DNA from: a virus
Reading direction: 5' to 3' (one strand)
DNA length: 20,702 bases
IMG/VR virus record: IMGVR_UViG_3300025483_000090
Location: 1-20,702 of that record
A program made the position numbers and the translations under genes. Positions 15,897 through 20,702 of the stretch are shown piece by piece. The notes beneath the pieces are model-generated. The model was not told where the DNA came from. It searched no databases and saw only the letters and a program-made list of their open reading frames with translations. Numbering within the stretch: the first letter of the stretch is position 1; the number at the start of each line of letters is the position of its first letter.

Positions 15897-16168
15897 AAAA
15901 CTTTAAAAAACTACGTGAAGAAGCACTGCGTCAGCAACACAGACACAGTGATGTTTTTGTGGAGGGTGATGTCATCATGTCTTCTATCACTGGCGAGAAA
16001 GGTACGATTCATCGTGCTGGTGTTAACTATGTCATTGCAATCACCGAGTCTGGAGACATGTTTCGTGCATGGATTAAGGATATCCGAGCAGTACAAGTAA
16101 CAGACGCTATAAATAAAGAGAGGAAAAGTAGTATTTTCAATAATGGAAAGGCAAAAACCAGTCAATAG
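15893..16168 (+). CDS. Small KOW/SH3-like phage protein
   Basis: 91 residues. After a basic helix (MKNFKKLREEALRQQ) comes a beta-rich core: FVEGDVIMSSITGEKGTIHRAGVNYVIAITESGDMFRAWIKDI, whose GDxV...GxxGxI...NYVI spacing resembles SH3-like/KOW barrels. I recognise related N-termini (MKNFKxxREE) in marine T4-like phages. Function is unknown. It overlaps the nucleotidylyltransferase gene by 4 nt and the next gene by 26 nt; the next gene's late promoter lies inside its 3' end. Confidence 0.65.
   Translation: MKNFKKLREEALRQQHRHSDVFVEGDVIMSSITGEKGTIHRAGVNYVIAITESGDMFRAWIKDIRAVQVTDAINKERKSSIFNNGKAKTSQ
16108..16115 (+). promoter_or_regulatory. T4-type late promoter (exact octamer)
   Basis: A perfect TATAAATA lies 27 bp before the ATG of the zinc-ribbon/EF-hand gene. 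Predicted start is near 16121. An AGAGG at 16118-16123 lies at the start site and is about 20 nt from the ATG, so it is probably not the ribosome site. Confidence 0.7.
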
Positions 16169-17348
16169 TGTGCAGCATAATGATGCCTTCTCCCAGGCAC
16201 TGATCGAATCTTATGGTAAATGGTTAGGCGGCGCTGGATTTGGTTGGCATCTTAATGAAGATGGTATTCCAACACCAGAGAAAAAAGATCTAGGAGCTCC
16301 TGGTCCTGCTGGTGGTACTGATGCATCTACTTCTATCCCTGACCTTGCTGGTAAGGAAAAGAAAGAGGATGATTTCTCAACTAAAGATCCTAAAACAAAC
16401 GCTGCTCCCCCTGATCCTGCTGCTAACCTGCGTACAGGTCAGGGTATGAAGTATTCTGTTGGAGCACAGATCAAAGATACTACTAAAGTTGTTGCTCGTG
16501 AAGAGACTGAAGGGAAAAAGAAGTGTCCCGAATGTGGTGGAAAAGGTTGCTCTCACTGTGGAGACACAGGAGTTCACAAAATGAAGAAGGAGGATGTTGA
16601 TATCCTCGATGAAAAGAAAGGTCTTTATGCCAACATCTTTGCTAAAAAGAAGCGCGGAGAAGCACCTGCAAAGAAAGGTAGTAAGGACTATCCTGCTGCT
16701 GATGCCTTCGCTAAATCTGCAAAGACTGCAAAGAAAGAAGAAGTATCGTTTGAGTTAGATGGCGAGACTTATATTTTCGAGAGAGAAGTAATCGAAGAAG
16801 GTAGTATGAAGGCAGCACGTAAGAACGTTGGTGCTTCTACTTGCTGGAAGGGTTACAAAGCATCCGGAACCAAGATGGAGGGTGGTAAGTCTGTTCCTAA
16901 CTGTGTCAAAGAATACTTTGAAAAGGATCCCAAGACAGGTAAGATGGTCAAGAAGCACAACTGTGCAAAGAAAGTTAAGAAAGAAGGTCTTGAGTATTCT
17001 GTAGTTTCTGGTGAGCATACTATGCTCGAAGATGGAACTGTAACTCACTACGATATTATGAGAGAGAATACGATTCTCCACAATGTTCCTGTCAACGAAC
17101 TTGAGATCATGATCAGTGAAGTTCATGAGCACGTTGTGAACGATGACAAGAACAGAGAAGTTCTTGGTGAAAAGAAACTTGATGCTGTAGGTAAAGCAGA
17201 TGCTGATATTGACAACGATGGTGATGTAGATAAGTCTGACAAGTATCTACATGCTCGTCGTAAAAAAGTTACTAAACTGATCAACACCAAGAAGAAAATG
17301 AAGGAGCAGGCAGAACTTCAGAAGGAGATTGAAGAAGAAAAAAAGTAA
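16143..17348 (+). CDS. Late protein with zinc-ribbon and EF-hand loop; zero-frame product
   Basis: 401 residues. Visible parts are: a DAFSQALIESYGKWLGGAGFGW entry; a Pro/Ala/Lys-rich low-complexity stretch (45-110); a DnaJ-type CxxCxGxG cluster, C128-PEC131-GGKGC136-SHC139-G, able to bind zinc; a SFELDGETYIFERE strand pair; four further cysteines in the STCWKGYKASG to HNCAKK region; and a textbook EF-hand/dockerin calcium loop, D355-I-D-N-D-G-D-V-D-K-S-D366. The C-terminus is a Lys/Glu helix. Structural or assembly roles are plausible given late control, but I do not recognise the family. The gene ends in A AAA AAG TAA, with signals for a -1 frameshift into a 41-residue extension. Confidence 0.8.
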   Translation: MERQKPVNSVQHNDAFSQALIESYGKWLGGAGFGWHLNEDGIPTPEKKDLGAPGPAGGTDASTSIPDLAGKEKKEDDFSTKDPKTNAAPPDPAANLRTGQGMKYSVGAQIKDTTKVVAREETEGKKKCPECGGKGCSHCGDTGVHKMKKEDVDILDEKKGLYANIFAKKKRGEAPAKKGSKDYPAADAFAKSAKTAKKEEVSFELDGETYIFEREVIEEGSMKAARKNVGASTCWKGYKASGTKMEGGKSVPNCVKEYFEKDPKTGKMVKKHNCAKKVKKEGLEYSVVSGEHTMLEDGTVTHYDIMRENTILHNVPVNELEIMISEVHEHVVNDDKNREVLGEKKLDAVGKADADIDNDGDVDKSDKYLHARRKKVTKLINTKKKMKEQAELQKEIEEEKK

Positions 17349-17394
17349 AGTCCGCGACCGTTCAAATTATGCCTGAAGTTGAAGACGGCGCGGA
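17321..17394 (+). promoter_or_regulatory. Probable programmed -1 ribosomal frameshift signal
   Basis: All parts of a dnaX-type cassette are present. An upstream Shine-Dalgarno-like AAGGAG lies at 17321-17326. The heptamer A AAA AAG, in the correct phase (17339-17345), is directly followed by the zero-frame TAA (17346-17348). After five spacer bases a stem begins: TCCGCG (17351-17356) pairs with CGCGGA (17389-17394), and, past one bulged A, CCGT (17358-17361) pairs with ACGG (17385-17388); TCAA/TTGA (17362-17365 with 17379-17382) can extend it. A AAA AAG is the most shift-prone heptamer known in bacteria. Confidence 0.72.
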
Positions 17395-17470
17395 AGATGC
17401 TACTACTAAAAAGAAGCATAAAAAATATGTTCTTAACACTATTGAAAAACAAAGATTGAAAGATAAATAA
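17345..17470 (+). CDS. -1 frame C-terminal extension of the 401-residue late protein
   Basis: After a -1 slip the frame reads GTA AAG TCC GCG and continues without a stop for 41 residues (VKSATVQIMPEVEDGAEDAT...VLNTIEKQRLKDK), giving a 442-residue fusion. Composition (Lys/Glu/Asp-rich, helical) resembles the preceding C-terminus. An independent gene could start at ATG 17369 (33 residues), but that ATG has no Shine-Dalgarno and lies in the loop of the predicted hairpin. A sequencing error in the seven-A run would also make the two frames continuous, so comparison with relatives is needed. Confidence 0.6.
   Translation, partial: VKSATVQIMPEVEDGAEDATTKKKHKKYVLNTIEKQRLKDK
17462..17469 (+). promoter_or_regulatory. 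T4-type late promoter before the 66-residue gene
   Basis: GATAAATA (7 of 8 matches to TATAAATA) overlaps the last codons of the frameshift extension, 25 bp before ATG 17495. Predicted start is near 17475. Confidence 0.5.
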
Positions 17471-17494
17471 AAAGGTAGTCATGCCTTTAAAATT

Positions 17495-17695
17495 ATGTTA
17501 GCATTCTTACTTCCACTCGCATCAAAAATTATCAAAGATGCAGTTGCAAATATTCCAGATAATGAAGAACTCGGTGAGAAGATGGTTGAGATCTGTCTTG
17601 TTATTCTTGCTAAAGCAGTTAAGTTAACCAAGACTGATATGGATGATCAACTTCTTGAAGTTGTTTCAGCAGCGATTAAAAACCGGGAAGAGTGA
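17495..17695 (+). CDS. Small hydrophobic-helix protein of 66 residues
   Basis: It begins MLAFLLPLASKIIKDAVANI, then an acidic turn (PDNEELGEK) and two amphipathic helices (MVEICLVILAKAVKLTK and QLLEVVSAAIKNREE). The first helix is too interrupted by lysines to be a clear membrane anchor or signal peptide, so a small all-helical soluble or membrane-associated protein is likely. I do not recognise a family. It has its own late-type octamer upstream and a strong terminator 8 nt after its stop, so it seems a self-contained late unit. The Shine-Dalgarno is weak. Confidence 0.65.
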   Translation: MLAFLLPLASKIIKDAVANIPDNEELGEKMVEICLVILAKAVKLTKTDMDDQLLEVVSAAIKNREE

Positions 17696-17702
17696 TCATA
17701 TT

Positions 17703-17733
17703 GGGAGGGGTATATTGCCTCTCCCTTTTTTTT
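17703..17733 (+). terminator. Intrinsic terminator after the 66-residue gene
   Basis: GGGAGGGG (17703-17710) pairs with CCTCTCCC (17718-17725, one G-T pair) across a seven-base loop, followed by eight Ts (17726-17733). The last T is the first base of the next late promoter. Confidence 0.9.
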
Positions 17734-17740
17734 ATAAATA
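17733..17740 (+). promoter_or_regulatory. T4-type late promoter for the Ig-like gene (exact octamer)
   Basis: A perfect TATAAATA starts at the last base of the terminator's T run. Predicted start is near 17746, leaving a ~27-nt leader with GGAGAT (17764-17769) placed correctly before ATG 17773. Confidence 0.8.
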
Positions 17741-17772
17741 ATATCAGAATCGAATAGTCTACTGGAGATCCA

Positions 17773-18348
17773 ATGTCCCTATACGGAAACACGGACAGCA
17801 ATGATAATGTGACCAAAGCTGGTCGTGGCATTGCTGAATCCTCACAAGCAAAACAAACAATCTTTATTGACAATACAGAAGCAGCACTTGCTGAAAACAA
17901 AGCTCGTGGTCTGAATGCTCCTGGTTGGTGGTCTTACTATACCTATACCGATACGGAAGGTAACACCCGCCATAAGGCAGAGATGCTGGTCACTATTGCC
18001 GAACCAATTGGTCCTGAAACTCAACCAGACGATGCTGTAGCAGCAGACGTAAGCGTAGCAATCACTATCAATACACAACCAGCAGATACTGCTGTTGCTG
18101 TTGGTGCCGCTCTACAACTTGTTCTTGCCGCTATCGCAACTCCTCCTGGAGATGCTTCCGTCCTCACGTATCAGTGGCAGAAGTTGTCTGATGCAAATCG
18201 TTGGGCAAATGTTTCTGGTGAGACTGCAACCACACTTGACGTTGCTTCTTATGCCGAAACTGATGCTGGTTCATACCGTGTCAAGATCAACTCGACTAAT
18301 GGTGCTGCCGAGGTTATCTCTGCTACTGCAGTAGTTACAACTGCTTAA
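17773..18348 (+). CDS. Virion-type protein with C-terminal Ig-like domain
   Basis: 191 residues. The N-terminal part (MSLYGNTDSNDNVTKAGRGI... APGWWSYYTYTDTEGNTRHKAEMLV) is a type I recognise from marine T4-like phages. From about residue 95 a single Ig-like domain follows: ITINTQPADTAVAVGAALQL opens it, LTYQWQK carries the core tryptophan, and ETDAGSYRVKI is the D-x-G-x-Y motif before the F/G strands. The usual cysteine pair is missing, as is common in phage Ig domains. Such domains decorate capsids, tails or neck proteins and may bind surface sugars. An exact late promoter and a good Shine-Dalgarno (GGAGAT) support late structural expression. Confidence 0.82.
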   Translation: MSLYGNTDSNDNVTKAGRGIAESSQAKQTIFIDNTEAALAENKARGLNAPGWWSYYTYTDTEGNTRHKAEMLVTIAEPIGPETQPDDAVAADVSVAITINTQPADTAVAVGAALQLVLAAIATPPGDASVLTYQWQKLSDANRWANVSGETATTLDVASYAETDAGSYRVKINSTNGAAEVISATAVVTTA

Positions 18349-18355
18349 TGATTAA

Positions 18356-18712
18356 ATGAAATTTGATGAATTGACGCCCGATAACTGGGTAATGTTTGCT
18401 ATTAAACATTATAATAATCCAAGTTCAGTAACCTTTGATGACTTTAAAAAAGATCTAAATAAGATTAAGTACATTAAAAGGTTGTTTCGTCGCTATGAAA
18501 CTCATGGTGAATTAAAAACTCATCTTATATTAAATCATATTATTGTGATGTATAATGTATTTGATGACGCTGCAACGCCTCTATTATTTTACAAAATAGC
18601 GGCAACGCATTGGTCTGTGTTAAAAGCTTTTATGCTAGTATTGAATCGTTTACCTGAATCTATAAACAAGGATGTAGATCGAGAATGTCTGAAGGAATTA
18701 AACCTACTGTGA
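18356..18712 (+). CDS. Conserved hypothetical helical protein of T4-like marine phages
   Basis: 118 residues. MKFDELTPDNWVMFAIKHYNNP, KKDLNKIKYIKRLFRRYETHGELKTHLILNHIIVMYNVF and DAATPLLFYKIAATHWSVLKAFM are recognisable segments of a widespread marine T4-like phage protein with no assigned function that I know of. It is predominantly alpha-helical, without a signal peptide or obvious catalytic residues. It starts 7 nt after the Ig-like gene, with no separate promoter visible, and overlaps the next gene by 28 nt. A virion-assembly role is plausible from the neighbours only. Confidence 0.75.
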   Translation: MKFDELTPDNWVMFAIKHYNNPSSVTFDDFKKDLNKIKYIKRLFRRYETHGELKTHLILNHIIVMYNVFDDAATPLLFYKIAATHWSVLKAFMLVLNRLPESINKDVDRECLKELNLL

Positions 18713-19404
18713 ATGAAATGATTGCGGGAGATGGGTCTGGATTGGCTCTACCTCCGGCATTTGTTTTCGTTAATCCGAGATCTCATCGTCGCTATAAAAA
18801 AGCAAATCAAGATAAGGTAGATGGCCGTACCAAAGGTGCGAAGAAAATGCTGTCTCGTATAACTACACGTAAAAAAATGAAAGAAGAACTAGAAACAAAA
18901 ACTATTTCTGAAGCAGTTCCCTCGGAAACCGAGAGAGCACAGAAGCAGATCGGTCAGATGAAAAAACTGAACCGCGCTAAAGATCTGCAGAAAAAACGTG
19001 GTGAAGCAAAATCTAAAATGATGAATAAGACTAAAGAGATGGACACTCTTATGAAAGCCCGCATGTCGGACTTTAAGAAAAAAGCAGGTGAACAGACAAA
19101 GAAACTTAAAAAAGAACAAACTGAATTGACTGACAATACTATGATTGAATCTACACAACAAGATGCATTGGATGTTGCAATGCAAGTAGCAACTTCTGAA
19201 CTTAATCCAAGTGGAGAAACTTCTTTTGCGAAGATCACATTTGGAGATGGTTCACAGCAAAACCTAGATAACTTTTCAGCAAAAAGAATTGCTGCATGCT
19301 ATGCTCAACTGGAAGACAGTCAGCAACAGCAGTTTCGTTATATGTTAAACAAAGATGCTGCTACATATCAGTCGGCTCTTGACTTCGCAGTAAGGAACGT
19401 TTAA
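18685..19404 (+). CDS. Lysine-rich coiled-coil protein, unknown
   Basis: 239 residues. A short N-terminal region (PPAFVFVNPRSHRRY) leads into a long, highly charged helical region (about 40-150) rich in Lys, Glu, Met and Gln with heptad-like spacing, which looks like a coiled coil. The C-terminal ~80 residues are more globular (ALDVAMQVATSELNPSG, FAKITFGDGSQQNLDNFSAKRIAACYAQLE). The TRKKMKEELE segment recalls the NTKKKMKEQAEL segment of the 401-residue late protein, perhaps a shared interaction helix. The ATG is inside the preceding gene (28-nt overlap). Scaffold or virion roles are guesses. Confidence 0.65.
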   Translation: MSEGIKPTVNEMIAGDGSGLALPPAFVFVNPRSHRRYKKANQDKVDGRTKGAKKMLSRITTRKKMKEELETKTISEAVPSETERAQKQIGQMKKLNRAKDLQKKRGEAKSKMMNKTKEMDTLMKARMSDFKKKAGEQTKKLKKEQTELTDNTMIESTQQDALDVAMQVATSELNPSGETSFAKITFGDGSQQNLDNFSAKRIAACYAQLEDSQQQQFRYMLNKDAATYQSALDFAVRNV

Positions 19405-19406
19405 GT

Positions 19407-19841
19407 ATGGCATTCGGTCTTGGTAGATTAGCAGTTTTAGAAAGTAAACTGGATATTTATGAAGATCTCTCCAAAGAGATGCTTGACAAACTTGAAAGAG
19501 CAGTAGGCACAATCTCAGAAAACAGCAACAGAGTTGCTGTAATCTTGGAGCGCCATGAAAATCGTTTGGATGAATCCGAACGTGCCGATAAACTTATCAT
19601 CGGTATGCTTGAGGAGATGAAGGAAAGACATGATAAGGATTTTCTACTAGCTAATAGTAGAATGGATAGGATCCAGAAGAAAACAGAAAGCAATGCTAAG
19701 TTTGTCATTGCCACTACTGCTGTACTGACCACCATTGTGACAGTACTACAAGTGATCCCGCCGTTCGTTAAACAGTTGACAAGAATGGACCCGTCTGCTA
19801 TTATAGGCACAGTAAGTCCTTCCATACGTGAGCTATCTTGA
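19407..19841 (+). CDS. Coiled-coil protein with one C-terminal membrane segment (XhlA/holin-accessory-like)
   Basis: 144 residues. Residues ~8-95 form a continuous polar helix with heptad leucines and valines (LESKLDIYEDLSKEMLDKLE...RMDRIQKK). They are followed by one hydrophobic span, about 99-121 (FVIATTAVLTTIVTVLQVIPPFV), and a short basic tail. This layout, coiled coil then single transmembrane helix, is that of XhlA-type hemolysin/holin-accessory proteins, suggesting a lysis role, but no sequence signature confirms it. AAGGA at 19392-19396 is a usable Shine-Dalgarno. The last 14 nt overlap the primase start, and the primase promoter lies within its 3' end. Confidence 0.7.
   Translation: MAFGLGRLAVLESKLDIYEDLSKEMLDKLERAVGTISENSNRVAVILERHENRLDESERADKLIIGMLEEMKERHDKDFLLANSRMDRIQKKTESNAKFVIATTAVLTTIVTVLQVIPPFVKQLTRMDPSAIIGTVSPSIRELS
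19776..19804 (+). promoter_or_regulatory. Early sigma-70 promoter for primase 61
   Basis: Perfect -35 TTGACA (19776-19781), 17-bp spacer, extended -10 TGC, and TATTAT (19799-19804), all inside the end of the upstream coding region. Predicted start is near 19811, 17 nt before the GTG at 19828. The architecture is identical to the promoters at 661 and 6091. Confidence 0.8.
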
Positions 19842-20702
19842 TACAAAATATATCAGTATGGTATCTGCTTCATTGCAGAGATTTAAAAGAGTAAAGACAG
19901 ACCTCTATAACTTCCGATGCCCGTACTGCGGAGACTCCCAGAAGCATCAGAACAAAGCACGAGGGTATCTCTTTAAGATAAAGAATGATTATGTCTACAA
20001 GTGTCACAACTGTGGCGTAGGTAGAACATTTACTAACTTCTTAAAAGATAATAATACAATGCTTCATGACGAGTATGTTATGGAGAGATATCGTGACGGG
20101 TTAACTGGTAAAAATAGTCAGACTAAAGAACCAAAGTTCGAGTTCAAGAAACCAGTATTCAAGAAATCAAAACAAGACATCACTTTGCAGAAGATTTCGG
20201 AGCTAAATAACTCTCACCTGGCGCGACAATATTTAGAGCAACGAAAAATTAAAGATCTCGATTACTTCTTTTACTGTCCTAAATTTAAGGAGTGGACTAA
20301 TCAACAGAAAGAAACCTTCTCCGATATGAGAGGTGATAGTCCACGTATAATTCTGCCTCTTTATACAGCAGATAAGAAACTATTTGGTTTCCAGGGTAGA
20401 GCACTATCCAAAGCAACAAAACTACGTTACATAACGGTGATTCTTGATGAGAGTCAACCGAAATTTTTTGGTCTCGATAAGATAAATTTAAATGAAAGAG
20501 TATACATCACAGAAGGACCCTTTGACAGTACGTTCATTCGCAATGCGATTGCTATGTGTGGAAGTGACGTTCATGCTGATCGTGGGGTCTATCGCGATAT
20601 TGTCTGGGTCTATGATAACGAACCGAGAAATGTTGAGATCGTCAAACGAATCAAACGTACCATTGATCAAGGAGACCCAGTAGTTATTTGGCCCAAATCA
20701 AT
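19828..20702 (+). CDS. 61: DNA primase, T4 gp61 family, 5' part
   Basis: 291 codons before the window end. GTG 19828 is chosen because it gives VSYLDTKYIS..., which parallels the N-terminal WIDNEF region of T4 gp61, and because the frame is closed at 19813; ATG 19858 would lose ten matching residues. The zinc-binding domain is C31-PYC34 and C59-HNC62. The TOPRIM core has the ITEGPFDS motif (E229) and the VWVYDNEP acidic motif near the end of the visible part. It should make short RNA primers for lagging-strand synthesis with helicase gp41. It overlaps the coiled-coil/TM gene by 14 nt and is separated from the main replication cluster by late genes, but has its own early promoter. Confidence 0.93.
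   Translation, partial: MSYLDTKYISMVSASLQRFKRVKTDLYNFRCPYCGDSQKHQNKARGYLFKIKNDYVYKCHNCGVGRTFTNFLKDNNTMLHDEYVMERYRDGLTGKNSQTKEPKFEFKKPVFKKSKQDITLQKISELNNSHLARQYLEQRKIKDLDYFFYCPKFKEWTNQQKETFSDMRGDSPRIILPLYTADKKLFGFQGRALSKATKLRYITVILDESQPKFFGLDKINLNERVYITEGPFDSTFIRNAIAMCGSDVHADRGVYRDIVWVYDNEPRNVEIVKRIKRTIDQGDPVVIWPKS

Noticed and set aside
17481-17501. Six-codon ORF ahead of the 66-residue gene
   Set aside because: Too short, overlaps the real start, and has no Shine-Dalgarno; probably chance.
18454-18461. TCTAAATA inside the 118-residue gene
   Set aside because: Over 220 bp from the next start and without supporting structure, unlike the match at 12415.
19383-19411. TTGACT plus 17 bp before the coiled-coil/TM gene
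   Set aside because: The -10 position reads TAAGTA, without the TGC extension seen in the three good promoters.
1-20702. CRISPR array, insertion sequence, integrase or attachment site
   Set aside because: No regularly spaced direct repeats, transposase motifs, terminal inverted repeats or integrase were seen; the single tRNA has no visible duplicated 3' end.

Overview
The window looks like part of the genome of a T4-like marine myovirus, most probably a cyanophage of Synechococcus or Prochlorococcus. The basis is the gene set and order: a CobS-type AAA+ ATPase, sliding clamp (45), clamp loader (44, 62), regA, a small heat-shock protein, DNA polymerase (43), uvsX, the replicative helicase (41), mazG and primase (61). 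All genes lie on the + strand, almost always overlapping or abutting. T4-type late-promoter octamers (TATAAATA-like) occur next to host-type sigma-70 promoters. The host assignment rests on gene content I recognise, not on a database search.

Layout. 1-3084: the 3' part of cobS, an early promoter, a DUF3310-like small protein, clamp 45, a cysteine-rich YkgJ-like protein and clamp-loader ATPase 44. 3105-4687: accessory insert between 44 and 62, with small proteins (one Sm-like), a D12-class adenine methyltransferase overlapping a shorter gene, and a 46-residue gene. 4689-6041: 62, regA, a terminator, a late promoter and hsp20. 6067-12068: a terminator fused to an early promoter, two more Sm-like small proteins, then 43-uvsX-41-mazG. 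12081-12440: a small ORF running into tRNA-Ser(UGA), followed by a terminator hairpin that hides the ribosome-binding site of the next gene. 12440-16168: a tightly overlapping run of an unknown 558-residue protein, a KxDG nucleotidyltransferase/ligase-like protein, a TxGH nucleotidylyltransferase and a small KOW/SH3-like protein. 16143-19841: late, probably virion- or lysis-related genes, including a zinc-ribbon/EF-hand protein with an apparent programmed -1 frameshift, an Ig-like protein, and a coiled-coil protein with one membrane segment. 19776-20702: an early promoter and primase 61, cut by the window end.

How it works together. Clamp, loader, polymerase, recombinase, helicase and primase form the phage replisome; RegA would shut down early mRNAs; MazG and CobS are metabolic genes typical of these phages. 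Regulation is readable in the DNA. Three promoters of the form TTGAC[A/T]-N14-TGCTAT[T/C]AT (17-bp spacer) precede replication-type genes. T4-like late octamers precede hsp20 and the virion-type genes.

The most notable signals are two. One is a complete dnaX-like -1 frameshift cassette at 17321-17394 (upstream GGAG, A AAA AAG heptamer, stop codon, 5-nt spacer, GC-rich stem). The other is a hairpin at 12408-12434 that appears to combine terminator, late promoter and Shine-Dalgarno sequestration.
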